Shown one piece after another: positions 1 through 7,756 of a DNA stretch of 11,989 bases. The stretch is taken from the NCBI GenBank assembly GCA_902766675.1, contig CACXEN010000003.1, forward strand, positions 1 through 11,989, given 5' to 3'. Numbering within the stretch: position 1 is the first letter of the stretch; each line of letters opens with the position of its first letter. A program made the position numbers and the translations under genes. The notes below the pieces were generated by a model, which was not told the origin of the DNA, searched no databases, and was given only the letters and a program-made list of their open reading frames with translations. This DNA comes from an uncultured Erysipelotrichaceae bacterium. GTDB lineage: Bacteria; Bacillota_I; Bacilli_A; Erysipelotrichales; Erysipelotrichaceae.

Positions 1-26
1 TATACTCCAAAAAACTATCTATTTCA

Positions 27-49
27 ATTATACTCTAAGCGCGTATAAT
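27..49 (+). promoter_or_regulatory. Promoter -10 of the pyridoxal kinase gene inside an inverted repeat
   Basis: A perfect -10 hexamer TATAAT lies at 44-49, which puts the transcript start near 56 and gives a leader of about 18 bases with an AGAGG ribosome binding site. No good -35 is visible; the best 17-base-spaced candidate (21-26) matches TTGACA at three positions. The -10 is the right arm of a 7-base inverted repeat (ATTATAC at 27-33, GTATAAT at 43-49, 9-base spacer). The left arm therefore reads TATAAT on the minus strand, so this could be a repressor operator or two overlapping divergent promoters. Confidence 0.5.
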
Positions 50-73
50 AAACATACAAGAAAGAGGTATCCT

Positions 74-907
74 ATGAAAAGAATAGTTACTATGCAAGAT
101 ATTTCCTGTGTAGGCAAATGCTCTTTGACTGTAGCACTACCTGTCATTAGTGCTATGGGTATAGAAGCCAGTGTCATTCCTACAGCAGTTTTATCTACTC
201 ATACAATGTTTGAAGGTTTTACTTTCCATGATTTGACAGATTCCATTCAACCAACAATGCGTCATTTCCTCCAACAAGGTTTTACATTTGATGCAATATA
301 TACTGGTTATTTAGGATCATTCGATCAATTAGATATTGCCAAAGTTTTATTCCAAGAATTTGGGAAAGATGCTTTAAAGATTGTAGACCCATGTATGGCA
401 GATAATGGAAAGCTCTATGTTGGCTTTACAACTGAATTTGCCCATGCAATGAAAGATTTATGCGCAAAAGCAGATATCATTTGTCCAAATCTAACAGAAG
501 CTTCTTACATGCTAGATGTAGAATATACAGAAAACTATGATGAAGCTTATATCCAAGATTTATTAAAGCAGCTCGCAAATCTTGGTTGCCCTAAAGTTGT
601 ATTAACAGGTATATCTTTTGAAAAAGGAAAACTTGGTGCATATGCATATGATAAAGATAACGATTCATTCTTCTACTATTGTACAGATGAAGAACCAAAA
701 CATTTCCATGGTACTGGAGATATTTGGGCTAGTACACTATGTGGAGCTATGATGAATGAAAAAGGTTTTGAGGAAAGCATTCGTATTGCTTGCGATTATG
801 TAAAAGAATGCATTCGTTTGACTCTATTAGAAAAGAATCATAATGAATATGGTGTTAACTTCGAACAAGCAATGCCATATCTCATTGAACGCTTACATAA
901 AAAATGA
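74..907 (+). CDS. pdxY: Pyridoxal/pyridoxamine kinase (PdxY-like, ribokinase fold)
   Basis: Phosphorylates pyridoxal or pyridoxamine with ATP in the cytosolic vitamin B6 salvage route. The 277-residue protein has the usual length for the family. The start MKRIVTMQDISCVGKCSLT (residues 1-19) and the segment YTGYLGS (76-82) are typical of the PdxY-like kinases of Firmicutes. The GTGD motif at 213-216 carries the presumed catalytic Asp216 and the anion hole of the ribokinase family, and VDPCMADNGKLY (104-115) matches the conserved VDPVMGD-type block. The start has AGAGG six bases upstream and is the first codon of the frame. The gene stands alone and converges on the minus-strand block. Substrate preference between pyridoxal, pyridoxamine and hydroxymethylpyrimidine cannot be told from sequence alone. 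Confidence 0.88.
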   Translation: MKRIVTMQDISCVGKCSLTVALPVISAMGIEASVIPTAVLSTHTMFEGFTFHDLTDSIQPTMRHFLQQGFTFDAIYTGYLGSFDQLDIAKVLFQEFGKDALKIVDPCMADNGKLYVGFTTEFAHAMKDLCAKADIICPNLTEASYMLDVEYTENYDEAYIQDLLKQLANLGCPKVVLTGISFEKGKLGAYAYDKDNDSFFYYCTDEEPKHFHGTGDIWASTLCGAMMNEKGFEESIRIACDYVKECIRLTLLEKNHNEYGVNFEQAMPYLIERLHKK

Positions 908-925
908 GGCTGTTGCCTCATTTTT
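900..925. terminator. Bidirectional intrinsic terminator between convergent genes
   Basis: An 11-bp perfect stem (900-910 with 915-925) closes a TGTT loop. A run of T follows on the plus strand (921-930, broken by one G), and at least six A precede it, giving a T-run on the minus strand. The stem holds the TGA stop of the kinase gene (905-907) in one arm and the TGA stop of the minus-strand gene (918-920) in the other, so one palindrome ends both genes and both transcripts. Confidence 0.85.
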
Positions 926-1577
926 GTTTTACGATTTCTCCTGAATTTTTAAATATACATTTTTCAGGAACCATGCCTCTTACACAAGAAGTAGGATATA
1001 CACGAGAATTCTTACCGATAATCGTACCTGGATTTAATACTGAATTACATCCAACTTCTACATAGTCTCCTAACATTGCGCCAAATTTCTTTAGGCCAGT
1101 TTCAACTTTGTCTTCATCTGTATGTACAACCACAAGTTGTTTATCACTTTTTACATTTGATGTAATAGAACCTGCTCCCATATGAGAATAATATCCAAGG
1201 ATAGAATCTCCTACATAGTTATAATGTGGTGTTTGTACATGATCGAAAAGAATTACATTTTTTAATTCACAAGAATTACCTACTACGCAATCTGCACCAA
1301 CAAGAGCTGAACCACGAATAAATGCGCAGTGTCTTACTTCTGTGTTTGGACCAATGATACAAGGTGCACCTAAATATGCACTAGGGAATACGGTAGCACT
1401 TTTGTGTACCCATACATTTTCTTGTACTTCTTCATATTCTTCTTTATCCAATTGTTTACCTAGTGTAAGAATTAATTCTTTAATACCACCAAGAGCTTCC
1501 CATGGATAAGTAAATTGTAATAAATAATCTTTTGCGATTGTATGTTCTAAGTCATATAAGTCTTGTATTGTATACAT
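918..1577 (-). CDS. Left-handed beta-helix (hexapeptide repeat) protein, GlmU C-terminal-like
   Basis: A 219-residue protein with a short helical N-terminus (1-50) followed by hexapeptide repeats from about residue 55 to 205, as in VFPSAYLGAPCIIGPNTEV (63-81) and the later LGDYVEVGCNSVLNPGTIIG stretch. This is the left-handed beta-helix fold of acyltransferases. It resembles the C-terminal acetyltransferase half of GlmU, and relatives are often labelled UDP-GlcNAc pyrophosphorylase, but the nucleotidyltransferase domain with its LxxGxGTRM loop is absent. An acyltransferase or sugar-nucleotide role is an inference and the substrate is unknown. The ATG follows the sortase stop by three bases, with a GGGGG/AGGAA ribosome binding site inside the end of srtB, so it is the last gene of the operon. 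Confidence 0.72.
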   Translation of the reverse strand: MYTIQDLYDLEHTIAKDYLLQFTYPWEALGGIKELILTLGKQLDKEEYEEVQENVWVHKSATVFPSAYLGAPCIIGPNTEVRHCAFIRGSALVGADCVVGNSCELKNVILFDHVQTPHYNYVGDSILGYYSHMGAGSITSNVKSDKQLVVVHTDEDKVETGLKKFGAMLGDYVEVGCNSVLNPGTIIGKNSRVYPTSCVRGMVPEKCIFKNSGEIVKQK

Positions 1578-1580
1578 TTC

Positions 1581-2369
1581 CTATTCCCCCTTTGCCGGAA
1601 CTATTTTAGCAATCATTGCATATCTTCCATCTACTGAATGAACATTATATTCACAAGTCGACAACAGCACAATCTTGTCACTTGGTTCTATTGCTTCTTC
1701 ACTTTTGAATGTAGAAGCATCTATGAATGTTTGGACATAATTCATAAACTCCTCATCACTACCGAAATAGAATTGAATATAACCACCTGTACCTACATCA
1801 TATTTTCCTGCAATTGGATATACATCATAGGTTAAAGTTGGTGTATATATTTGCATAACTTTATGTGTCTCATAATAACTTTGGTCTTTATATTTTTCGA
1901 CATCCGCAAACATGAGTGGTTCTTGTAACATGTGGTGACCATAAATTACTGTGTTTTTATCAGAGAAGTCACCACTATTTTCAGCATCGATAAACACTGT
2001 ACCACTTGGATTATATGTACCATCGAATAAGCGATATAGATAGTATTCATTATCTGCGCCATGCACAATTGGATAATCAATGGAAGAATCTTCTAATACA
2101 ATCCAACCAGCCACATCTGGATTTGTTTGGCGTAATTTATCCCAATCAAATACTCTTTCGCTGGATTCATCTTCTTTTTCTCTTACTTCCATATATTGAT
2201 TGCGCACATCATCATATGATTTTTTCGCTTCTCGATAACTTAATAAGCCAGTAATTAATTTATAACCAGAAAAACAAGCGATTGCCAAAGACACCACTAA
2301 AATAAAATCCATGATCAATCGACCTATTTTCGATAATTTCTTTTTTGGTTTCTTTTTATTTTCACTCAT
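1581..2369 (-). CDS. srtB: Class B sortase, membrane-anchored cysteine transpeptidase
   Basis: Cleaves a sorting signal in secreted proteins and links them to the cell wall, acting on the outer face of the membrane. The 262-residue protein has a lysine-rich cytosolic start (5-14), one membrane segment (about 18-40) and a sortase domain (about 75-258). The catalytic triad is visible: His145 in YGHHM, Cys239 in LLSTCEY and Arg249 in DGRYAMIAKIV. The class B features are the STCxY context and the long region before the Cys. The start has AAGGA six bases upstream. It lies 50 bases after prmC with no terminator between, so it may be cotranscribed, but a promoter-like box also lies in the gap. No candidate substrate with an NPxTN-type signal is encoded in the window. 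Confidence 0.92.
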   Translation of the reverse strand: MSENKKKPKKKLSKIGRLIMDFILVVSLAIACFSGYKLITGLLSYREAKKSYDDVRNQYMEVREKEDESSERVFDWDKLRQTNPDVAGWIVLEDSSIDYPIVHGADNEYYLYRLFDGTYNPSGTVFIDAENSGDFSDKNTVIYGHHMLQEPLMFADVEKYKDQSYYETHKVMQIYTPTLTYDVYPIAGKYDVGTGGYIQFYFGSDEEFMNYVQTFIDASTFKSEEAIEPSDKIVLLSTCEYNVHSVDGRYAMIAKIVPAKGE

Positions 2370-2386
2370 AGTATTTCCTTCAAATC

Positions 2387-2407
2387 CTCAATAAGTATAT
2401 ATCACAT
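2387..2407 (-). promoter_or_regulatory. Possible srtB promoter, -10 box shared with the sigma-factor gene
   Basis: On the minus strand the gap between prmC and srtB holds ATGTGATATATACTTATTGAG. It contains a TGA-TATATA extended -10 or, two bases on, TATACT (2394-2399). No clear -35 is seen. The same box, with a two-base deletion and one change, lies upstream of the sigma-factor gene (5457-5475). The resemblance and position suggest a promoter or a shared regulator site. Confidence 0.35.
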
Positions 2408-2419
2408 TTTTATTGATTT

Positions 2420-3277
2420 CTATTCACACCCAAAATATACAAATAGCATTCTATCTTTGCCATTGATGTCTTTCATGATTTCATAATTGACATCCCCAAA
2501 GTATTCATGCAATAGCTTTTCCATGCTTTCTCTTTGGTTCCATCCCATTTCAAAAGCCATGAATGATTTTTCTTTTAATACTTTCTTACAATTTTCAAAT
2601 ACACTGCGATAGAATTTCAAACCATCTTGTCCACCAAATAATGCCACATGTGGTTCATAATCAATCACACTTTCTTCCATTGTTTCATCTTCTGGAATAT
2701 ATGGTGGATTACATACCAATACATCTAATTTTATATTGGCATCGATAATTGGTTGTACCATATCTCCTTGTAAGAATGTAATATCTGCCTCATTCATCTC
2801 GGCATTTTGTTTAGCAGTTTCTAATGCTTCACCAGAAATATCTGTAGCATACATAGAAATCTTACTTTCTTCTTTTACAAGTGTAATTGCGATTGCGCCA
2901 GAACCTGTCCCAATATCTGCACATACGATTTTTTCTTCATCCATGAATAATTCATCGATTCGCGCTAAAACATTTGCGCATAATTCTTCTGTTTCATATC
3001 TAGGAATCAACACGGTTGGATTTGCGATCATTTTATAACCATAAAACCAAGAATATCCAAGCACATGTGCCATTGGTTCTTGGTTGAGTATTCTTTGCAT
3101 ACCATTAGAAAACTCTTCTTCCAATTCCTTTGGCATCTCTTGGTCAAAGTTTGCATATAAGTTATATCTTTCACGCTGTGAGATTTCCACTAGATATGCC
3201 ATTACAGTTTCTTTTGGCACATTGCGCTCTTCACATTTCGTTTCAAAATTTAAGACAGCACGATGAAAAGTTGTCAC
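2420..3277 (-). CDS. prmC: Release factor glutamine methyltransferase
   Basis: Methylates the Gln of the GGQ motif in release factors using S-adenosylmethionine. The 285-residue protein has an N-terminal helical release-factor-binding domain (1-75), then a Rossmann methyltransferase with the SAM-binding glycine loop [10 protein letters not shown] (121-130) and the substrate-binding NPPY at 190-193, the signature of N5-glutamine methyltransferases. The segment IPRYETEEL (91-99) corresponds to the LIPRPETE block of the family, with Tyr for Pro. The start is GTG at 3275-3277, overlapping the prfA TGA stop by two bases (GTGA), with GAGGAG eight bases upstream, so translation is probably coupled to that of its substrate RF1. 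Confidence 0.95.
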   Translation of the reverse strand: MTTFHRAVLNFETKCEERNVPKETVMAYLVEISQRERYNLYANFDQEMPKELEEEFSNGMQRILNQEPMAHVLGYSWFYGYKMIANPTVLIPRYETEELCANVLARIDELFMDEEKIVCADIGTGSGAIAITLVKEESKISMYATDISGEALETAKQNAEMNEADITFLQGDMVQPIIDANIKLDVLVCNPPYIPEDETMEESVIDYEPHVALFGGQDGLKFYRSVFENCKKVLKEKSFMAFEMGWNQRESMEKLLHEYFGDVNYEIMKDINGKDRMLFVYFGCE

Positions 3278-4350
3278 GCTTCATTCTCCTCAAGTTTTCT
3301 CTTTTCTTCTTCTTGTAATAATCCATCTATCACACCATCTAGTTTGCCTTCCATGATGCGATCTAATTGTGTAATTGTTAAACCGATGCGATGGTCTGTC
3401 ACACGGTTTTGTGGATAGTTATATGTACGTATTTTTTCAGAACGATCTCCAGTTCCAATTTTTGCACGTCTAATCTTACCCTCTTCTTCTTCCTGCTTAC
3501 GCTTAATTTCTTCATATACACGCGCACGAATTAAACGCATTGCAGTTTCTCTATTTTCTATTTGTGAGCGACCTTCTTGGCAGTTTACTGTAATTCCTGT
3601 TGGCACATGGACAATACGCACTGCACTATCTGTTTTATTAATATGCTGGCCACCAGCACCAGATGCTCTATGTGTTTCTATTGTTAGATCTTTTGGATCG
3701 ATTTCGATATCTGTTTCTTCTGCTTCTGGTTGGCATAATACAGTTGCTGTACTTGTATGTACTCTACCTTGTGATTCTGTTTTAGGAACACGTTGTACAC
3801 GATGTACACCTGATTCATATTTCAAACTATGATATACATCTGTTCCTTTGATAGAGAAAATAATTTGAGAGTATCCTCCAGCTTCAGATACATTTGCTTC
3901 TAAAACTTGTACTTTCCATCCATTCGCTTCCGCATATCTAGTATACATACGGTATAAATCACCTGCAAAGATATTTCCTTCATCACCGCCTGCACCACCA
4001 CGAATTTCCATAATGACATCATGGTCATCATCTGGATCTTTTGGAATTAATAGGTGTTGGATGTGTTCTAAAAGTTCTTCTCTTTTTGGTTCGCATTCTT
4101 CTTTTTCAAGACGAGCCATTTCTTTTAGTTCATCATCATTTTCTTTTAACATCTCATCCGCTTGTTCAATACGGTCATCTAATTCCTTTAATTGTTCATA
4201 CGCATCTACGGATTGTTTTAAAGATGCTTGTTTCTTTGATAGTTTTGTTAGCTTATTTGGATCTTTTAAAACATCCTCTTGTAAAAGAGCATCACTTAAT
4301 TCGTTATATTCTTTCTCTATGTCTGCTAACTTTGTTCGTATCGCGTCCAT
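3274..4350 (-). CDS. prfA: Peptide chain release factor 1
   Basis: Recognises UAA and UAG stop codons on the ribosome and triggers peptide release. The length of 358 residues is standard. The catalytic GGQ lies at 233-235 in SGAGGQHIN. The codon-reading PxT motif is PKT at 189-191, which marks RF1 rather than RF2 (SPF). The conserved RGGAGGDE block is at 117-124. The N-terminal coiled-coil domain (1-100) is rich in Lys and Glu. The ATG sits three bases after the sigma-factor stop, with AAAGGAG nine bases upstream inside the end of that gene. It overlaps prmC, the enzyme that modifies its GGQ glutamine. Confidence 0.97.
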   Translation of the reverse strand: MDAIRTKLADIEKEYNELSDALLQEDVLKDPNKLTKLSKKQASLKQSVDAYEQLKELDDRIEQADEMLKENDDELKEMARLEKEECEPKREELLEHIQHLLIPKDPDDDHDVIMEIRGGAGGDEGNIFAGDLYRMYTRYAEANGWKVQVLEANVSEAGGYSQIIFSIKGTDVYHSLKYESGVHRVQRVPKTESQGRVHTSTATVLCQPEAEETDIEIDPKDLTIETHRASGAGGQHINKTDSAVRIVHVPTGITVNCQEGRSQIENRETAMRLIRARVYEEIKRKQEEEEGKIRRAKIGTGDRSEKIRTYNYPQNRVTDHRIGLTITQLDRIMEGKLDGVIDGLLQEEEKRKLEENEA

Positions 4351-4353
4351 ATA

Positions 4354-5448
4354 TTACTTCTCCTTTAAATCTTTATATTTTTGATCAAACTTCAAACTTC
4401 TTTGTAGGCGACGTAAAGCTTTTGATTCGATCTGTCGAATTCTTTCTCTTGTGACATCACATGCTTTTCCTACTTCTTCCAATGTCTTCATCTTACCTGT
4501 TCCATCTAATCCAAAACGCATGCGCACAATTTTTTCTTCTCTTTCCGGTAATTCTTTTAATAATTCATCCACTTGTTCACGAAGAACTTGATTGTTCGCA
4601 TATGCTTCTGGATCCATTGCGCCAGTATCTTCTATAAAATCTGATAATGTTGTATTTTCTTCATCACCAGTAGGCATTTCTAAAGAAATAGCATCTAGTG
4701 AATATCTTTGTAGTTCTTCAACTCTTTCTGCGCTCATTCCTTCAATTCGATCTGCAATCTCCTTAGAATTTGGTTCTCTACCAAGTTCTTGAATCAATTG
4801 TCGATGAATTCGATTCATTTTCGTAATTTGTTCTGTTAAATGAATTGGCAAACGCACATCTCTTGCTTGATCGGCAATTGCTCGTACAACAGATTGTCTT
4901 ATCCACCATACAGCATATGTGCTAAAGCGGAAGCCTTTTGTATAATCAAATTTTTCTACTGCACGCATAAGACCGATATTACCTTCTTGTATTAAGTCTT
5001 GCATTTGCAAACCACGACCTAAATAATCTTTTGCTACAGATACTACCAATCTAAGATTGGAATTGATTAATACTTCTTTCGCAAGTATGTCTCCTTCTGA
5101 TACTTTTTTCGCAATTTCCAATTCCTCATTTGCTTTTAGTAATGGTATTTCACCAATATTTTGTAAGTAGATTTTTACTACATCATTTGGTCGTTGTTTT
5201 TTATTACTTTCCACAAATGGTTCTAAAGGATCTTCTTCACTTTCTTCTTCCTCTTCATCATCTATATATTCCGCATCATTTTCAAAAATCCCCTCTTCTT
5301 GTGCCCATTGGAAAAGATCTTCTTCATCTTCATAAGAAAAGTTATTCTTTTCTGCTTCTTCAAGAAGTTCTTTTGGGGTTATATGTGAGGATTCCGAAGA
5401 AAGTTCTTCCTTCAAATCACCTAATGTTTTTTCTTCTTTTTTCTTCAT
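4354..5448 (-). CDS. rpoD: RpoD/SigA-type sigma-70 factor with divergent region 2.4
   Basis: Directs RNA polymerase to promoters. The 364-residue protein has a short acidic N-terminus (55-80, nearly all Asp/Glu), region 1.2 (89-117), region 2 (about 127-195, with [17 protein letters not shown] and [10 protein letters not shown]), region 3.0 with His203 and Glu206 conserved for extended -10 contact, and a region 4.2 helix-turn-helix (322-349, [10 protein letters not shown]). Two features are unusual for a primary sigma factor. The Thr after WWIRQ that reads promoter position -12 (Thr440 in E. coli) is Val188. The HPSRS-type tail after LRRL is missing. It could be the primary factor of a divergent lineage or a second, group 2 factor; dnaG is not next to it. 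The ribosome binding site (TGAG) is weak. Confidence 0.85.
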   Translation of the reverse strand: MKKKEEKTLGDLKEELSSESSHITPKELLEEAEKNNFSYEDEEDLFQWAQEEGIFENDAEYIDDEEEEESEEDPLEPFVESNKKQRPNDVVKIYLQNIGEIPLLKANEELEIAKKVSEGDILAKEVLINSNLRLVVSVAKDYLGRGLQMQDLIQEGNIGLMRAVEKFDYTKGFRFSTYAVWWIRQSVVRAIADQARDVRLPIHLTEQITKMNRIHRQLIQELGREPNSKEIADRIEGMSAERVEELQRYSLDAISLEMPTGDEENTTLSDFIEDTGAMDPEAYANNQVLREQVDELLKELPEREEKIVRMRFGLDGTGKMKTLEEVGKACDVTRERIRQIESKALRRLQRSLKFDQKYKDLKEK

Positions 5449-5456
5449 AAATAATG

Positions 5457-5475
5457 CTCATTAAGTATATCACAT
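5457..5475 (-). promoter_or_regulatory. Possible extended -10 promoter of the sigma-factor gene
   Basis: On the minus strand TG-A-TATACT (5464-5472) forms an extended -10. The -35 position would fall inside the rpmE terminator hairpin and does not match consensus. The predicted start lies about nine bases before the ATG at 5448, leaving a very short leader with only TGAG as ribosome binding site. The box is nearly identical to that before srtB. Read-through from rpmE is the alternative. Confidence 0.4.
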
Positions 5476-5477
5476 AC

Positions 5478-5503
5478 AAAAAAAGAGATATCGAATATCT
5501 CTT
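5478..5503 (-). terminator. Intrinsic terminator of rpmE
   Basis: A 9-bp perfect stem (5483-5491 with 5495-5503) with a three-base loop is followed on the minus strand by seven T (5478-5484). The TAA stop of rpmE (5502-5504) lies in the 5' arm. The stem is AT-rich, so read-through into the sigma-factor gene is possible. Confidence 0.75.
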
Positions 5504-5705
5504 ATTTAAGTCCGTACTTCTTATTGAACTTTTCAACACGTCCTTGTGCTTGCGCGAATCTTTGACGACCTGTGTAGAATGGATGACAGTTTGAGCATGT
5601 ATCTACCTTGATATCTGCTAAGATTGAACCTGTCTCAAATTCTGAACCACAGCTTGTGCAAACAACTTTACATGTTTGATATTTTGGATGAATATCTTTC
5701 TTCAT
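5502..5705 (-). CDS. rpmE: 50S ribosomal protein L31, zinc-binding form
   Basis: A small protein of the large ribosomal subunit near the inter-subunit bridge. The 67 residues match the usual length. Two CxxC pairs, Cys16/Cys19 and Cys37/Cys40, form the zinc site and mark the C+ form (RpmE) rather than the zinc-free RpmE2. The signature [10 protein letters not shown] (41-50) is intact. The ribosome binding site GGGAG lies about eight bases before the ATG. It has its own promoter and a hairpin leader. It follows murA and precedes the sigma factor and prfA; in Bacillus subtilis it lies between rho and tdk-prfA. Confidence 0.97.
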   Translation of the reverse strand: MKKDIHPKYQTCKVVCTSCGSEFETGSILADIKVDTCSNCHPFYTGRQRFAQAQGRVEKFNKKYGLK

Positions 5706-5754
5706 ATTACTTCTCCCTTCTGCCTTAAGCCTCCTGCGGGCTTAAAGAAAGTGC
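5706..5754 (-). ncRNA. Hairpin leader of rpmE, candidate L31 autoregulatory element
   Basis: The predicted 5' leader of about 49 bases folds into one strong hairpin: a 9-bp stem (5739-5747 with 5723-5731, one G-U pair) closing a seven-base loop CGCAGGA. It is not followed by a T-run, so it is not a terminator, and it lies just upstream of the ribosome binding site. Ribosomal-protein leaders that sense free L31 are described in several phyla including Firmicutes. I cannot confirm a match to that family without a covariance model. Confidence 0.45.
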
Positions 5755-5760
5755 TCATTT

Positions 5761-5789
5761 ATACTATCATAGGACTATTTACCGTGCAA
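5761..5789 (-). promoter_or_regulatory. Promoter of rpmE
   Basis: On the minus strand TTGCAC (5784-5789), a 17-base spacer and TAGTAT (5761-5766) preceded by TGA form a weak -35 with an extended -10. The expected start near 5754 begins just before the leader hairpin. No terminator separates murA from rpmE, so rpmE may also be read from the upstream HAD-murA unit. Confidence 0.45.
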
Positions 5790-5797
5790 GAACTATT

Positions 5798-7069
5798 TTA
5801 TTCATCAACTTCTATAGTTTCACGCCAAATATTAGCTCCTAGTTTCTTTAATTTTTCATCAATTTCAGAATACCCACGATCGATATGATATACATTACTA
5901 ATTTCTGTTATACCGTCACATAGTAAACCAGCTACTACCATGGCTGCTCCACAACGTAAATCCGTTGCTTGTACTTTTGCGCCATCTAGTTGGGTTGGAC
6001 CTTTTATAATTGCACTACCATTTAGCAATTCAATATTTGCTCCCATTCTTTGGAGTTCTATGCAATGCTTGAATCGTTCAATATAAATTGTTTCATCAAT
6101 TCTGCTTTCACCTTCTGCTTGGGTTAATAGTGCAGTTAACGGTTGTTGTAAATCCGTTGCGAAGCCTGGATATGGTTTGGTCGTCACATCCACTCCTTTT
6201 AATTTATCAGTATGCTCTATCGTTACCTTATCTACATCAATGGTCATATTTACACCCATTTCTTGTAGTTTTGATAATAATGCGTCTAAGTGTTGTGGAA
6301 TGATGTTATTGATAACCATCTTTTTCGCAACAGCTGCCGCAATAATGATAAATGTGCCTGCTTCAATACGATCAGGAATAATTTCATGGAAACATCCATT
6401 CAAACTATTCACACCATCAATCGTTATTACATTCGTTCCGGCTCCACGAATACGTGCACCCATTTTATTGAGTAGTGTCGCAACATCAATAATCTCAGGT
6501 TCCTTCGCCGCATTTTCAATTGTTGTTCTACCTTCTGCATATACAGCAGCCATCATGATATTGATTGTTGCACCAACACTTGCGATATCTAAGAAAATCT
6601 TAGTGCCGACTAATTTTTTAGCCTCAATTGTATAACAACCTTTATCATATGTTGTTGTTGCACCTAATGCTTCAAATCCTTTTAAATGTAAATCAATTGG
6701 TCTAGGACCTAGATAACATCCACCTGGCATTTGCATTTTTACATAGCCATATTTTCCAAGTAGAGCACCCATGAAATAATAGGAAGCTCTTAACTTTGTG
6801 ACGATATCTTGGTCTAGTGTTGTATTCTCCATATTAGATGGATCAATTACCAAATGATCACGATCTATTTCTTTTACATCTACTTTTAATATTTGTAATA
6901 TTTCCGATAAGGAATCTACATCTGCGATTTGAGGAATACCAACAATCGTAACTGGACCATTTGCCAAAACTGCTGCTGGTATTAAAGCAACTGTTGCATT
7001 TTTAGCTCCAGAGATTGTCACTTCACCTTCTAAGAGATGTCCACCTTCAATTTTCATTACTTCTGGCAT
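5798..7069 (-). CDS. murA: UDP-N-acetylglucosamine 1-carboxyvinyltransferase
   Basis: Transfers enolpyruvate from PEP to UDP-GlcNAc, the first committed step of peptidoglycan synthesis, in the cytosol. About 423 residues, a full-length EPSP-synthase fold. Visible active-site elements (numbered from this start) are Lys23-Asn24 in GAKN, the fosfomycin-target Cys118 in PGGCYLGPRP, Asp306 in PGFATD, Arg372 in TDLR and Arg398 in HIDRGYSEI. Three in-frame ATGs are possible (7075, 7069, 7057); I choose 7069 because AAAGGA stands eight bases before it, too close to the one at 7075. The gene overlaps the HAD gene by 23 bases. Its place between fba and rpmE matches the second Bacillus copy (murAB/murZ), so it may be one of two paralogues. 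Confidence 0.96.
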   Translation of the reverse strand: MPEVMKIEGGHLLEGEVTISGAKNATVALIPAAVLANGPVTIVGIPQIADVDSLSEILQILKVDVKEIDRDHLVIDPSNMENTTLDQDIVTKLRASYYFMGALLGKYGYVKMQMPGGCYLGPRPIDLHLKGFEALGATTTYDKGCYTIEAKKLVGTKIFLDIASVGATINIMMAAVYAEGRTTIENAAKEPEIIDVATLLNKMGARIRGAGTNVITIDGVNSLNGCFHEIIPDRIEAGTFIIIAAAVAKKMVINNIIPQHLDALLSKLQEMGVNMTIDVDKVTIEHTDKLKGVDVTTKPYPGFATDLQQPLTALLTQAEGESRIDETIYIERFKHCIELQRMGANIELLNGSAIIKGPTQLDGAKVQATDLRCGAAMVVAGLLCDGITEISNVYHIDRGYSEIDEKLKKLGANIWRETIEVDE

Positions 7070-7721
7070 ATGCATTTTCCTTTCTAATGTATTCCATTAA
7101 TTCATTTATATCCTCTACAATTTTATCCGCATTGCTTTGATCTTGCAAAAAACGGTCATCTTTTCTAGCCACTGTAAATATACCAGCCCTTTTACCAGCT
7201 TCTATTCCCATTGTACTATCCTCGTATACAATACATTCTTTTGGATCAACCGCAAGTCTTTTCAATCCTGTGATATAAATCTCTGGGTCTGGTTTTAATT
7301 GATTTACATCTTCTTCACATAGAACACATGAGAAATATGTATCAATTTCCATTTCTTTTAGACTATCTAACACTATATCTCGTGTATTCGATGAACATAC
7401 AGCACATTGAATACCCATTTCATTTAACTCTTTGAGCGCTTCTTTTATCCCTGGAAACATGATTTCTTTATAATGAATCGGCTTTTCGACAGTAAAATAT
7501 CTCTCATTACTTCTTTTTATGTCTTCAATTGGATATTTTCTATCTAAAAGATTCCATAAAAATTCATATGTCCCGTCCATCGTTCTTCCAATGACTGGAT
7601 AAATAGCTTCTAATGGACCAGTGTATCCAAATCTTTTTAATTGTTCGATAGTACCCTCCATATAATAGTATTCACTATCATAAAGGATTCCATCCATATC
7701 AAATAATACTGCTTTTATCAT
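7047..7721 (-). CDS. HAD-superfamily phosphatase/phosphomutase, beta-phosphoglucomutase-like
   Basis: A cytosolic sugar-phosphate phosphatase or mutase of HAD subfamily IA; the substrate cannot be told. All four motifs are present (numbered from the upstream GTG at 7727): DMDGILYDS with nucleophile Asp10 and acid/base Asp12, Ser112-Ser113-Asn114, Lys145 in KPDPEIY, and Glu169-Asp170 in YEDSTMGIEAGKRAG. A helical cap spans about 18-85. This spacing is close to that of beta-phosphoglucomutase. I start at the ATG 7721; the GTG at 7727 is also possible, and neither has a good ribosome binding site. A terminator-like hairpin and a nine-codon ORF lie directly upstream. The 3' end overlaps murA, implying coupled translation. 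Confidence 0.85.
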   Translation of the reverse strand: MIKAVLFDMDGILYDSEYYYMEGTIEQLKRFGYTGPLEAIYPVIGRTMDGTYEFLWNLLDRKYPIEDIKRSNERYFTVEKPIHYKEIMFPGIKEALKELNEMGIQCAVCSSNTRDIVLDSLKEMEIDTYFSCVLCEEDVNQLKPDPEIYITGLKRLAVDPKECIVYEDSTMGIEAGKRAGIFTVARKDDRFLQDQSNADKIVEDINELMEYIRKENAYARSNEN

Positions 7722-7726
7722 CTGCA

Positions 7727-7756
7727 CTATTTTACCACAAAAAACAAGGATGGCAT
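7727..7756 (-). CDS. Possible nine-residue leader peptide before the HAD gene
   Basis: An ATG at 7756, with AAGGA five bases upstream, opens a nine-codon frame (MPSLFFVVK) ending in TAG at 7727-7729. The last base of the stop is the first base of the GTG that could start the HAD gene (TAGTG). The start codon lies in the loop and the ribosome binding site in the 5' arm of the hairpin at 7746-7766. It has a better ribosome binding site than the gene it precedes. It may be chance; no conservation data are available. Confidence 0.25.
   Translation of the reverse strand: MPSLFFVVK

Noticed and set aside
4013-4454. Open plus-strand frames of more than 120 codons opposite the N-terminus of prfA and the end of the sigma-factor gene.
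   Set aside because: Serine- or leucine-rich translations are what the reverse of Lys/Glu-rich coiled-coil coding sequence gives; the real genes are on the minus strand.
6177-6635. A 152-codon open frame on the plus strand opposite murA.
   Set aside because: It is antisense to a full-length conserved gene, has no ribosome binding site or recognisable domain, and its low-complexity composition fits a shadow frame.
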